Shown: piece by piece, positions 40,185-49,014 of the stretch | Position numbering within the stretch: the stretch's first letter is position 1 | Layout: each line of letters begins with the position of its first letter | NCBI GenBank assembly: GCA_910584915.1 | Contig: CAJUDM010000027.1 | Location: forward strand, 5,564 to 69,563 | From: an uncultured Lachnospiraceae bacterium | GTDB lineage: Bacteria; Bacillota; Clostridia; Lachnospirales; Lachnospiraceae | Length of the DNA stretch: 64,000 nucleotides | Direction: 5' to 3' | The notes under the pieces: model-generated | What the model saw: the letters and a program-made list of their open reading frames with translations, nothing else | Databases searched by the model: none | What the model was told of the DNA's origin: nothing | Program-made: the position numbers and the translations under genes

Positions 40185-41702
40185 CTATTTGATGTAATCC
40201 GCAGGGCTTTGCCCTGTGTAGGAATGGAATATCCTGCTGAAATAAAACTGGTCCCGGTAACCCACTAACTCCGCGACATCTCTGACAAAGAGCCCGGGAT
40301 TCTCCTCCATAAGCTGTTTTGCCCGCTCCATGCGAATACCGGTCAGGTACTGATTGTAGGACTGCCTTGTATATTTGCGGAACAGCCTGCTCATATACGC
40401 CTGTGAGATCGCGAACAGATCGGAAAGTTCCTGAAGGGAGGGCGGTCCGGATATATGATCCCTCAGATACGTCTTGATATTCTCAAAAAATTCCGGGGAA
40501 TCCACCTTCGGATTCTCATTCTCCTTCCCGGAAAAGCGGTAGACGGACGAATACAGGTTCTCCTGCAGCATCTTCATGCTCGTTGAGTAATAAAAGGCGT
40601 CCTCAAACTGATATTCACTCTCAACCAGGGATTCCTCCTCACCCGTCTGCAGCCTGATCACATTCAGAATCCTCCTCGCCGCCTGTTCCAGCCAGATCTG
40701 AGGGTGCTTTTCCTCCTCCCAGTGCGCAAAAGCTCTTGCAATACATTTACGAAACTGATCATACCGCCCCGTTTTGGCATACCACTCCATCTCCTGCAGG
40801 AGCCCGGAAAATTCTGTGGTATCCGCAGCCGGAAACCTCTCCGTAAATATCTGTTTCTTATCGAGATCCACCACCTGGGACAGCCCGACTGTGCTGAGCG
40901 TGTTCAGCCAGTAATACAAATTCCGGATTTTTTCAGAAATCTCTGTAGCGTAGAAAGCCCCTCCATAGTACAGCAGCGTCGTGTAGGAGTCCTCCATCTT
41001 CTGCCGCCTTTCCACTCTGGTCATATAGTCTATCAGCGGCTGATCCCCCAAAACCTCCTCCGGTATCAGAAACAGTTCCTCCATATTGTCGCGGCCGTAG
41101 ACCAGATAAGCTTCATCGATCGTGCCGTACAGTTCCGGTTCCTTCGCCGGCGAATATCTTCTCGGAAGTCCGTTCTCCCGCAGAAGCGCCGCATAAAATT
41201 TTTTATACGGAAAAAGCTTCTGAATTTCTTCCAGCGCTATCGTCTCGCCCATACAGAGCCTGCGGAATACCCCCATACGTCTGTCATAATAAATCTTTCT
41301 CAGTTTCTCTTCCACATTTTTCATGGTGGCAAGCATTCTCGACGGGACGATCGGTTTTGTCAGGTAATCCAGGACTCCATTCCGAAAAGCATCTCTCGCG
41401 TACTCAAAATCCTGATAGCCGCTGACAACGACAAAGCAGACATCCGGCATCTTCACGCTCGCCTGGCGCACCAGTTCCAGCCCGCTCATCACCGGCATCT
41501 CGACATCAGTCAATATCAGGTCCGCAGACGTTTTCTGAAGCAGCTCAAGCGCTTCCCTTCCGTTCCCCGCAGTCCCTGCTATCTCAAATTCAGGGCACTG
41601 TTTCTCCAGAATGACACAGATCGCTTTCACCGCCACAGCCTCGTCATCCACTACTATCACTTTAAATCTGTTTTCGCTCGGTTCCACCCTTTTCAACCTC
41701 AT
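40185..41702 (-). CDS. AraC-type response regulator, YesN family
   Basis: A 505-residue regulator. The receiver domain (FKVIVVDDEAVAVKAICVIL, Asp in DLILTDVEMPVMSG, Lys in VLDYLTKPI) is followed by a long middle region of about 250 residues and a C-terminal AraC helix-turn-helix pair (LQELSDLFAISQAYMSRLFR, VRDVAELVGYRDQFYFSRIF, TGQSPADYI). It is the first gene of the unit, 110 bases before the lipoprotein gene, and is divergent from the GH2 gene. It probably activates the transporter operon when phosphorylated by the kinase at 35092-36900. No strong ribosome site precedes the ATG. Confidence 0.93.
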   Translation of the reverse strand: MRLKRVEPSENRFKVIVVDDEAVAVKAICVILEKQCPEFEIAGTAGNGREALELLQKTSADLILTDVEMPVMSGLELVRQASVKMPDVCFVVVSGYQDFEYARDAFRNGVLDYLTKPIVPSRMLATMKNVEEKLRKIYYDRRMGVFRRLCMGETIALEEIQKLFPYKKFYAALLRENGLPRRYSPAKEPELYGTIDEAYLVYGRDNMEELFLIPEEVLGDQPLIDYMTRVERRQKMEDSYTTLLYYGGAFYATEISEKIRNLYYWLNTLSTVGLSQVVDLDKKQIFTERFPAADTTEFSGLLQEMEWYAKTGRYDQFRKCIARAFAHWEEEKHPQIWLEQAARRILNVIRLQTGEEESLVESEYQFEDAFYYSTSMKMLQENLYSSVYRFSGKENENPKVDSPEFFENIKTYLRDHISGPPSLQELSDLFAISQAYMSRLFRKYTRQSYNQYLTGIRMERAKQLMEENPGLFVRDVAELVGYRDQFYFSRIFHSYTGQSPADYIK

Positions 41703-41799
41703 CTCGATATTTTAGTTTCTATTTTAACCAAAAAAACAGTATTTGAAAACAGAAAAATAGTAACTATCTTCAGGCGGTGTCGGCTTTTCAGAAAAAGCA

Positions 41800-41828
41800 T
41801 TGACATTTTGTACAAACGGCATTATATT
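41800..41828 (+). promoter_or_regulatory. Sigma-A promoter of the GH2 gene
   Basis: TTGACA and TATATT are 17 bases apart, about 38 bases before the ATG at 41866. Confidence 0.78.
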
Positions 41829-41865
41829 ATAGACTCATAACTACCGAAGCTGAAGGAGAGGCGAT

Positions 41866-43638
41866 ATGACAAAATACTACAGAGAAAATTACCCCAGGCC
41901 GCAGTTTGTCAGGGACTCCTATCTCGATCTGAACGGAGAATGGAATTTTCGTTTTGACGATAAGGACGAAGGGTTCACCGCCGGATGGGCGGACGGTTTT
42001 GAAGACCGGAAGATCCTTGTTCCGTTTTCTTTCGAATGTAAAGCCAGCGGCATCGGATGCATCGAATCCCATGAGATCATATGGTACAGCAGGGAGATCG
42101 ATTTTTCTCCGCTGTCGAAAAGCGGAGGGAGGATCCTCTTAAACGTGGAGGGTGCCGACTATGAGACAAAGCTCTGGGTTAACGGGACCTTTATCGGAAG
42201 CCACAGGGGCGGCTACACCAGATTTTCCTTCGACATCACAGACGCTCTGGCGGACGGCGCCGGCGCCGTCGTCTTCAGGATCAGCGACAGCCTGTCAGCC
42301 GCGCAGCCCAGGGGAAAACAGCGCTGGCTCCGGGAAAGCTACGATTGCTGGTACGTACAGACAACAGGGATCTGGAAAAGCCTTTGGGCCGAGGAGGTCG
42401 GAGACAGTTGCCTCGATCGTCTGCACATAAAACCCTGTTTCGATGACAACGCGGTGGACTTTGAATATAATCTCAACCGGCGGAAAACAGACAGGAAGAC
42501 AGAGGTCGAGACAGTTATCACCTTTCAGGATAACATGATATTGAGCATAAGAGAAACCATAACCAGATCCTGTTTCTCCAGGCGTTATTCCCTGGAATGC
42601 GACAATATGAAGCTGAAGGTAAAATACTGGTCGCCGGAATCCCCCGATCTGTATGATGTATGTGTAAGGGTCTATGAAAACGGCGTGCTCACCGACAAGG
42701 TCGGCAGTTACTTCGGCCTTCGGAAGATTTCCACGGACAGCATGAGGATAAAGCTTAACAATACAGACCTTTACCTGAAGATGATCTTAGACCAGGGCTA
42801 CTGGGAAAACACCGCACTGACGCCGCCGGACGAGCATGCTATCATTGATGATATCGATAAAATACTCTCCTACGGCTATAACGGTGTGCGGAAGCATCAG
42901 AAGATCGAAGATGAACGTTTTTATTACTGGGCTGATGTAAAAGGGCTTCTTGTCTGGTGTGAGGCGCCGTCTTTCTATGAGCTGATCGATACCGCCATAG
43001 AGAATATGACAGCCGAATGGACTCAGATCGTGAGGCAGCATTACAACCATCCCTCCATCATCGCATGGGTTCCCTTCAATGAATCCTGGGGCATTCCGCA
43101 TGTCATGGACGATAAAAAGGCTCAGAATCTGACGGAATCCGTCTATTATCTGACAAAGGCTCTAGATGATTCAAGGCCTGTAGTCAGCAACGACGGATGG
43201 GAACATACCAGATCTGACATTATCACACTGCACGACTACGCGCCGCACGGCACACAGCTGAGGCTGAACTGGAAGGATCCGGAGGGATTTCTGGCAAACA
43301 GCCGCGCCTTTAACGGGGAGCGGTATGCCTTTGCGAACGGATTCCGCTATGAGGGACAGCCCGTCATCCTGAGCGAGTTCGGCGGGATCGCTTATGGCAA
43401 AGACGAGGACGGCTGGGGATACGGAGAGGCGGAAAACAGCGAGGAGGCCTTTCTGAACCGGCTGAAAGGATTGATGGATGCTGTATATGATATAGATCAC
43501 ATCTGCGGATTCTGCTACACTCAGCTCACCGATGTCGAGCAGGAGCAAAACGGGCATATGTTCATGGATCGGCGGGACAAGATCGCGCCGAAAAAGGTCA
43601 GGGCCATTATAGCGGGAGGCCCGGAAAATATTCTGTGA
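41866..43638 (+). CDS. Glycoside hydrolase family 2 protein
   Basis: A 590-residue cytoplasmic glycosidase, short for the family. The sugar-binding domain contains YLDLNGEWNFRFDDKDEGF and ADYETKLWVNGTFIGSHRGG, an immunoglobulin-like domain follows, and the TIM barrel holds the acid/base motif WVPFNESWGIPHV and the nucleophile motif VILSEFGGIAYGKDEDGWGY. It lacks the extra C-terminal domains of large beta-galactosidases, so specificity may be beta-galactosidase, beta-glucuronidase or another beta-glycosidase. AAGGAGAGGCGAT precedes the ATG. Placed divergently from the rhamnoside importer operon, it could remove the sugar exposed after rhamnose is cleaved. Confidence 0.92.
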   Translation: MTKYYRENYPRPQFVRDSYLDLNGEWNFRFDDKDEGFTAGWADGFEDRKILVPFSFECKASGIGCIESHEIIWYSREIDFSPLSKSGGRILLNVEGADYETKLWVNGTFIGSHRGGYTRFSFDITDALADGAGAVVFRISDSLSAAQPRGKQRWLRESYDCWYVQTTGIWKSLWAEEVGDSCLDRLHIKPCFDDNAVDFEYNLNRRKTDRKTEVETVITFQDNMILSIRETITRSCFSRRYSLECDNMKLKVKYWSPESPDLYDVCVRVYENGVLTDKVGSYFGLRKISTDSMRIKLNNTDLYLKMILDQGYWENTALTPPDEHAIIDDIDKILSYGYNGVRKHQKIEDERFYYWADVKGLLVWCEAPSFYELIDTAIENMTAEWTQIVRQHYNHPSIIAWVPFNESWGIPHVMDDKKAQNLTESVYYLTKALDDSRPVVSNDGWEHTRSDIITLHDYAPHGTQLRLNWKDPEGFLANSRAFNGERYAFANGFRYEGQPVILSEFGGIAYGKDEDGWGYGEAENSEEAFLNRLKGLMDAVYDIDHICGFCYTQLTDVEQEQNGHMFMDRRDKIAPKKVRAIIAGGPENIL

Positions 43639-43695
43639 TTATGCATGGCCGATCAAACTGATCCTCTGTGATAAATGCCATAACTCTGAAGCCGG

Positions 43696-43735
43696 CTGCA
43701 CCCGGGCAAACAGGAACATCTTTGCCCAGGTGCAG
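43696..43735. terminator. Stem-loop between convergent genes
   Basis: CTGCACCCGGGCAAA pairs with TTTGCCCAGGTGCAG (15 bp, one mismatch, ten-base loop). It lies between the end of the GH2 gene and the end of the gene at 43811-45469. No clear T run follows on either strand, so it may act in both directions with low efficiency. Confidence 0.6.
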
Positions 43736-43810
43736 GAACATGGCAGTATAAGTCGTTTTTCTCAACAAGCGCAGTATGCCGGGAAAAACCCCGTAACATC
43801 CAAATCGCAG

Positions 43811-45469
43811 TTATATCTCCACTCTTCTCAGATAATACCCGAAGTCTCCGTTCTCCGCCGGCTCCCTTTTCCCGTCAAAGGCCTCAAAGCCGAACATGAC
43901 CGCAACAGTCTTCTCCCGCTCATGGAACGTCCCCGGAACGCCGAGATAGTAAACTGTCCTGCCCTCCTTCTCCTTTTTCCCGAGGATCAGATGTTTGTAA
44001 TTATAGTAGCCGTGCAACAGAAAGCTGTTATGCACCAGTTCCTGATATTTCTCTGTAAAGATCACAAAATCCCTCGGCGATATCTTTAAGTATTCCTCCT
44101 CCTCCCGGATCGGATGTACTACAGGATAGGTTTTCTTCAGCTGTTCCCATTTATCCGGCTGCAGTTCCTGCTCCGCGAGCCTTATTTCCTCCTCTGTCTC
44201 TGAGTCTGATCTTTCAGCAACTCCGTACAGATTTTCTCCCTCCGACGTCTGTCCCGACTTCTCGCCCTTTGCCTCTTCTCTCCTTATCTCCCTCTCCAGC
44301 ATTTCCTGCATGGATTCTTCTTCGCCGGAAATCTGCACCGTCTGCTCCAAACCGTTATCCCGCACTTTCGCTGTCGGTGCCTCCGCGTATGGCTGCTCTG
44401 CCGCTGCCGGCATCCTTCTGTCCGTCTGCTCCGCTACTGCCGCTTCTACCATTGTAGGCATTTCTGCCGCTGCCGTCCGCCCTGCCGGCTGTATTTGTTC
44501 CGGCGTTTTCCTGTCCACTGTCGGCGTCCTTTTATCTGTCACTCTCTCCAATACCACTGTTTCTTCTTCTGCCGGTATCTCCTGCATCACCGGCATCCCG
44601 TCCGCGGCTTCCGCTGTGCCCCGGAACATATCCGCCGTGATATTTTCGACTTCAATACCTTCCGGCGTTTTCCTGGCGGCGCTTTCACCGATCATCTCCT
44701 TCATCACAATATTTTCCGACGGCTCTTCTTTTACAACTTTCTCCACCCTCAAATTTTCCGACACTGGCGTCACAATCAGATTGACTTCTACCGGCATATC
44801 TGTCATATTTCTGTCTGTTTCGCCGCCCTGCCGGTTATTCTGGCGGTTTTTATCCATGGCATTATTATATCTGCCTGTTCCGGCATTCCTCTGCCGGCCT
44901 CCTCCCGTATTTCCCGCTCTTTTGCCTGTCCCGTTATTTCCTCTTCCGTCGCCTCTCTCCGTGCCTCCCGTTCCTGCCCCGGCATTTCCTCTCATCCTTC
45001 CGCTCTCCGGCATAAAGTTCGTCACCGTCCACTGCGACTCCAGATACTGATATTCGTGCAGTTCGATCTTAATGCCGCAGATCTGGTCATAGCGCAGCCC
45101 CGAACCCGCCATATTTTCCGCGTCCATCCGCACTGAGCAGCAGCCCTGCCCGTTCCGTATGCTGAGATTCCCCAGAATATGTTTTTTCAGATTATTTTTC
45201 CTTCCGCCCGAATAAAAACTGTCCTCCTCTTTTTTTTCCCCATTCTCCGAGAGCAGATACACCTTTGCATCCCCGCTCCCCATCAGTCTGGGGCCTTTCA
45301 TATAGACGATCATCTGGCAGAGGCTGTCCCTCACCTGAAATTTTACATAGCCGGCATTCTGCAGTTTAATGCCGCTCTCATAATAGCTTAAATATCTGAT
45401 CCTTTTATCATAATACAACCCCGTTTCCTCCTTTAGACAGTCAGTTTTAATATGCTTCCTATTGACCAT
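43811..45469 (-). CDS. DUF6128-like protein with disordered RGG-rich and acidic middle
   Basis: A 552-residue protein of unknown function. Residues 1-155 form a folded N-terminal domain of strands (YYESGIKLQNAGYVKFQVRD, LCQMIVYMKGPRLMGSGDAK). Residues about 155-225 are rich in Gly, Arg and Asn (GRMRGNAGAGTGGTERGDGR and similar), and 225-445 are rich in Glu, Ala, Pro and Met. The C-terminal domain (about 450-552; KKTYPVVHPIREEEEYLKIS, FLLHGYYNYKHLILGKKEKE, GYYLRRVEI) resembles DUF6128 as I remember it. There is no signal peptide or membrane segment. It is a single gene between a stem-loop and the PucR-like gene. Confidence 0.65.
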   Translation of the reverse strand: MVNRKHIKTDCLKEETGLYYDKRIRYLSYYESGIKLQNAGYVKFQVRDSLCQMIVYMKGPRLMGSGDAKVYLLSENGEKKEEDSFYSGGRKNNLKKHILGNLSIRNGQGCCSVRMDAENMAGSGLRYDQICGIKIELHEYQYLESQWTVTNFMPESGRMRGNAGAGTGGTERGDGRGNNGTGKRAGNTGGGRQRNAGTGRYNNAMDKNRQNNRQGGETDRNMTDMPVEVNLIVTPVSENLRVEKVVKEEPSENIVMKEMIGESAARKTPEGIEVENITADMFRGTAEAADGMPVMQEIPAEEETVVLERVTDKRTPTVDRKTPEQIQPAGRTAAAEMPTMVEAAVAEQTDRRMPAAAEQPYAEAPTAKVRDNGLEQTVQISGEEESMQEMLEREIRREEAKGEKSGQTSEGENLYGVAERSDSETEEEIRLAEQELQPDKWEQLKKTYPVVHPIREEEEYLKISPRDFVIFTEKYQELVHNSFLLHGYYNYKHLILGKKEKEGRTVYYLGVPGTFHEREKTVAVMFGFEAFDGKREPAENGDFGYYLRRVEI

Positions 45470-45605
45470 CTTATGAGAAAACGGGGTCTGTTATGACAGT
45501 TTTTTATTACAATAGGCAATGGGCTGCGTGACTATATTTAAAGCCGGAAAAACTGGTCTGAGCATAATCCCCCGCAGCCTGCCGCTCCGTAAATTGCACC
45601 ATATC

Positions 45606-45637
45606 AAACCAGCTTCACCTGACGGTTCAGCTGGTTT
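45606..45637 (-). terminator. Stem-loop overlapping the stop of the CdaR/PucR-like gene
   Basis: AAACCAGCT pairs with AGCTGGTTT (9 bp). The stem includes the TGA stop codon. The following minus-strand sequence (GATATGG) has no T run, so termination strength is uncertain. Confidence 0.5.
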
Positions 45638-46715
45638 TCCTTTCTAAATAATTCATATAGTTCACTACCATCAGCGCGATCTTCAGAGTCAGGGCATCAT
45701 CGAACACTCTGATATCCAGGCCGGTCGCCTTCTGAAGCTTCTCGATCCTGTAGACCAGCGTATTCCTGTGGATGAAAAGCTGTCTTGATGTCTCCGAAAC
45801 GTTCAGATTATTCTCAAAAAACTTCTCAACAGTTACCAACGTCTCATCATCGATCTCATCCGGCATATTTTCCCCGAAGATCTCGTGGATATACATCCGG
45901 CACAGATTGATCGGAAGCTGATAGATCAGCCTGCCGATACCGAGCAGCCTGTAGGAGATGATCTGTTTCTCCTGATAGAAGATGCGTCCCACATCGGAAG
46001 CCATCTTCGCCTCCTTATAGGACTTTGAGACATCCTTCAGCTCATGCACTATTGTACCAAATGCCACGCGGACATTGATCATAGCCTCCGCATTGATCAT
46101 ATCCATAATAGTTTTCGCGATGCGCTCCAGCCCTTCCTCTCCCGCTTCGCCATCTAATGCCTTGATCAGGATCACGCTGTCCTCATCCACAGTCGTCACA
46201 TAATCCCCGTTCTGCGAAGAAAACATCCCCTTCATCAACTCACTGACCGACATCTCATCCTGATCGCCGGATTCCACGATATATACCACCCTATCCTGCT
46301 GATCTGTGATATGAAGCCGCTTTGCCCTGTTGTAGATATCCACTAAGAGCAGATTATCCAGGATCAGGTTCTGGAAAAAGTTATTTCTGTCAAGCCGCTC
46401 CTTGTAAGCGATCATCAGGTTCTGGAGCTGGCACACCGCAACCTTTCCCAGCATATATGCGTCATCGCCAAGCCCTCTCGCATCCAGGATATAACTCACT
46501 TCCTCCTCATCCAATACTTTTAACAAGTGGTGGGCGCCGATCACCTGAGAGTCCGCAGGTGAAGTCACAAAATTCGCCACCAGCCCCTTTTCTTCTTCCG
46601 ATGTCTCAAAAGTAGATGCCACGCAGTTCCCGTTAAGATCAAATACACCAAAATCAACTTTCGTAATAGTTTTTAGTTCTTCAATGCTGTTCTGAATAAT
46701 CTGGTTTGATATCAT
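45627..46715 (-). CDS. CdaR/PucR-type transcriptional regulator
   Basis: A 362-residue regulator. The N-terminal part (IQNSIEELKTITKVDFGVFD, NCVASTFETSEEE) resembles the CdaR/PAS-like sensor region. The middle holds a GGDEF-like segment (MINVRVAFGTIVHELKDVSK, YKEAKMASDVGR). The C-terminus is a PucR-type helix-turn-helix: FFENNLNVSETSRQLFIHRN then TLVYRIEKLQKATGLDIR. AAAGGGAAGCGC precedes the ATG. It lies downstream of the UgpC/MsmX-type ATPase gene on the same strand, but a terminator separates them, so it may be independently expressed and control sugar uptake genes. Confidence 0.85.
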   Translation of the reverse strand: MISNQIIQNSIEELKTITKVDFGVFDLNGNCVASTFETSEEEKGLVANFVTSPADSQVIGAHHLLKVLDEEEVSYILDARGLGDDAYMLGKVAVCQLQNLMIAYKERLDRNNFFQNLILDNLLLVDIYNRAKRLHITDQQDRVVYIVESGDQDEMSVSELMKGMFSSQNGDYVTTVDEDSVILIKALDGEAGEEGLERIAKTIMDMINAEAMINVRVAFGTIVHELKDVSKSYKEAKMASDVGRIFYQEKQIISYRLLGIGRLIYQLPINLCRMYIHEIFGENMPDEIDDETLVTVEKFFENNLNVSETSRQLFIHRNTLVYRIEKLQKATGLDIRVFDDALTLKIALMVVNYMNYLERKTS

Positions 46716-46841
46716 GCGCTTCCCTTTCTTTTTGTATGGTTTATAGTAGCAGGCAGAGTATGTCCGTTTTTCTGCCTGTGCGCCGCCTGCACTCTTTTCA
46801 GGGGCATACCGCCTCTGTTCAGGACCTGCGCACTATATGGC

Positions 46842-46868
46842 AAAAAGAGGGATGCGGACTCGCATCCC
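46842..46868 (-). terminator. Rho-independent terminator of the ABC ATPase gene
   Basis: A perfect 8-bp stem GGGATGCG/CGCATCCC with loop GACT is followed on the minus strand by CTCTTTTTG. Confidence 0.82.
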
Positions 46869-46896
46869 CCCTTAAACTCATCAGTATTTGATATTT

Positions 46897-47019
46897 ACTC
46901 GCAAACGCTTCGCTTTTGCCTGCTTGCAGGCATTATGCTCCTGTAGCGCTGCCTGAAAAACGGCGAACTCGACTCGCAAACGCTTCGCTTTTTGCTCGTA
47001 GCGCTGCCTGAAAAACGGC
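46897..47019. repeat. Imperfect tandem repeat with nested hairpins
   Basis: ACTCGCAAACGCTTCGCTTTT occurs (shown in 20-base part ACTCGCAAACGCTTCGCTTT) at 46897 and 46972, and GTAGCGCTGCCTGAAAAACG at 46943 and 46998. The second unit is about 20 bases shorter because the hairpin GCCTGC-TT-GCAGGC (46918-46931) and its flank are missing. Each unit also has an internal GCAAA...TTTGC stem. It lies directly after the ABC ATPase stop codon. Confidence 0.75.
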
Positions 47020-47022
47020 AGC

Positions 47023-48132
47023 TTAGTTGCAAATAGTAACCTCTGTCTCTTTGTCGAATACATGGATCTTCTCAACATCAAACGCAAACTTGATAGGATC
47101 ACCAGGTCTTGCCTTTGTTCTGGAGTCTACCCTTGCTGTGATCGGGAACTGATCCACATCAAAGTACAGATAAACTTCAGCACCGAGCAGCTCATATACC
47201 TTAACGTTGGATGTGAAGGTTGTCTGCGCTTTTGCAAGGAACTCTTCGGAATCATATACATCCTCGGGACGGATACCGAATACCACGGTCTTTCCGTTGT
47301 AACCGCCATCGATCAGCGCTTTGGATTTTGCTGCCGGCAGAGGAATACTCTGACCTGCCACTTCAAGGCTTGCCACATCGCCATTTACCTTAACAGTCGC
47401 ATCCAGGAAGTTCATCTGAGGGGATCCCATGAATCCTGCTACGAACAGGTTAGCGGGTTTCTCATACAGGTTCTGAGGTGTATCTACCTGCTGTACGATA
47501 CCGGCCTTCATAACAACGATCCTTGTACCAAGAGTCATAGCCTCTGTCTGGTCATGTGTAACGTAGATGATGGTTGTTCCCAGATTCTGATGCAGCTTAG
47601 CGATCTCTATACGCATCTGTACACGGAGCTTTGCGTCCAGGTTGGATAACGGCTCATCCATCAGGAATACTTTCGGTTTACGAACGATCGCACGGCCCAT
47701 AGCCACACGCTGTCTCTGACCACCGGAAAGAGCTTTCGGCTTACGGTCAAGCAGTGCGGACAGGTCAAGGATCTCCGCCGCCTCACGAACCTTTTTATCG
47801 ATCTCATCTTTCGGCACTTTTCTCAGTTTCAGACCGAAAGCCATGTTATCATATACGGTCATATGAGGATACAGAGCGTAGTTCTGGAATACCATCGCGA
47901 TATCTCTGTCCTTCGGCTCTACATCGTTTACCAGCTTACCATCGATATACAGTTCGCCGGAAGAAATGTCCTCCAGTCCTGCTACCATACGCAGTGTAGT
48001 AGATTTTCCACAACCTGAAGGTCCTACAAAGATGATAAACTCTTTATCTTCGATCTCCAGATTGAAGTCCTTAACAGCTTCAAACCCATTGGGGTACTTT
48101 TTGCAGATATTCTTTAATGATAAGCTTGACAT
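47023..48132 (-). CDS. ABC transporter ATP-binding protein, UgpC/MsmX family
   Basis: A 369-residue ATPase that energises carbohydrate importers. Walker A is VGPSGCGKSTTLRM (about residues 36-49), Q-loop AMVFQNYALYPHMTVYDNMA, signature ALSGGQRQRVAMGRAI, Walker B VFLMDEPLSNLDAKL, H-loop YVTHDQTEAMTLG, and the C-terminal TOBE-type domain spans from about 240 (FGIRPEDVYDSE). It is encoded alone, without permeases. In Firmicutes such stand-alone ATPases (MsmX in Bacillus subtilis) serve several transporters, so this is a good candidate for the importer at 36911-40074, which lacks an ATPase. Confidence 0.95.
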   Translation of the reverse strand: MSSLSLKNICKKYPNGFEAVKDFNLEIEDKEFIIFVGPSGCGKSTTLRMVAGLEDISSGELYIDGKLVNDVEPKDRDIAMVFQNYALYPHMTVYDNMAFGLKLRKVPKDEIDKKVREAAEILDLSALLDRKPKALSGGQRQRVAMGRAIVRKPKVFLMDEPLSNLDAKLRVQMRIEIAKLHQNLGTTIIYVTHDQTEAMTLGTRIVVMKAGIVQQVDTPQNLYEKPANLFVAGFMGSPQMNFLDATVKVNGDVASLEVAGQSIPLPAAKSKALIDGGYNGKTVVFGIRPEDVYDSEEFLAKAQTTFTSNVKVYELLGAEVYLYFDVDQFPITARVDSRTKARPGDPIKFAFDVEKIHVFDKETEVTICN

Positions 48133-48363
48133 TTTTTCTTTTCCTCCTGAATTTTAAGTAAATTGCCAACGGCATTTCTCTGTTCTGTTATGTAGTATAT
48201 CGGAACCATGTCTTTTTTACCATGCCACTATTCCATAAAGTTTTTCTTCTTTGCTTGGTCAACTTGTTCATGAAATCTCTCTAAAAAAGACCCGTCCGGC
48301 AGATTGCATAAAGAATTTTCCGTTTTCTGTACACTTTTTACAAAACAGGAGTTCCCACCCTCC

Positions 48364-48843
48364 TCAATATATCTTTTTCTCCATCGGCGTATAAATGATG
48401 CCGTCCTTCGTCAGCTGAGGAGCCACATCCTCAAACCCGATCTGGCGGTAAAAGCCTACCGCATAGGGCGCCGCATTTACCGTGATCTTCTCCTCCAGAT
48501 ATTCCTTCCGTATATACTTTTCCATGATCTGGATGAGCTGCCTTCCGATCCCCCGGTGGTGATGCCCCTCCTCCACAAACAAAAGCGATATATGTTTTTT
48601 GTTCCGCAGGGAGATCATTCCCGCCTGCTTTTCCCCGTCGAGGGCGATGAACATCGGATACTCCCCCATCAGGAACATGCGCCGCAACAGGGAATCCGTC
48701 AGAAAATCCCGAAAACTGTCGATCCCCTCCTGCCCGTAATCCTTTGCCTCAAACTTCAGAAACGTCTTCCAGGCAAGCGCCATCGCCTCGTCCCAGTCAT
48801 AGATATTTGCCTGCCTGATCTGTATATTGCTCTCCTGCACCAT
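48364..48843 (-). CDS. GNAT family N-acetyltransferase
   Basis: A 159-residue protein with the GNAT fold: N-terminal IQIRQANIYDWDEAMALAWK, the beta-strand MFIALDGEKQAGMISLRN, the acetyl-CoA motif SLLFVEEGHHHRGIGRQLIQ (the Q/RxxGxG/A turn is HHRGIG) and the late VNAAPYAVGFYRQIGFEDVA. The substrate is unknown. It stands alone between the ABC ATPase region and metG. Confidence 0.88.
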   Translation of the reverse strand: MVQESNIQIRQANIYDWDEAMALAWKTFLKFEAKDYGQEGIDSFRDFLTDSLLRRMFLMGEYPMFIALDGEKQAGMISLRNKKHISLLFVEEGHHHRGIGRQLIQIMEKYIRKEYLEEKITVNAAPYAVGFYRQIGFEDVAPQLTKDGIIYTPMEKKIY

Positions 48844-48972
48844 TTTGCCTTCCCCCTGTCAGCCGACTCCGGTACCATGCCGCCCCCCGATTCACATGTA
48901 CCGGTGATCTATTTATCCATCCAATATCCGCTCATTCCCTCTCTCCGCCTATCTATCCGATATTTACACATA

Positions 48973-49008
48973 CCGGCAGCAGCCCGGTCCCACCCGGACT
49001 GCTGCCGG
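48973..49008 (-). terminator. Stem-loop downstream of metG
   Basis: A perfect 10-bp GC-rich stem CCGGCAGCAG/CTGCTGCCGG begins 6 bases after the metG stop; its loop can extend the stem through CCGG. The following minus-strand sequence TATGTGTAAATATC has only a weak U tract. Confidence 0.6.
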
Positions 49009-49014
49009 CATATA

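Noticed and set aside
46881..47102. Short minus-strand frame across the tandem repeats after the ABC ATPase
   Set aside because: It only reads through the end of the ATPase gene and the repeat units in another frame.
48133..48363. Promoter of the UgpC/MsmX-type ATPase gene
   Set aside because: TATACT and several weak -35 candidates exist on the minus strand, but none has good spacing, so no site is claimed.
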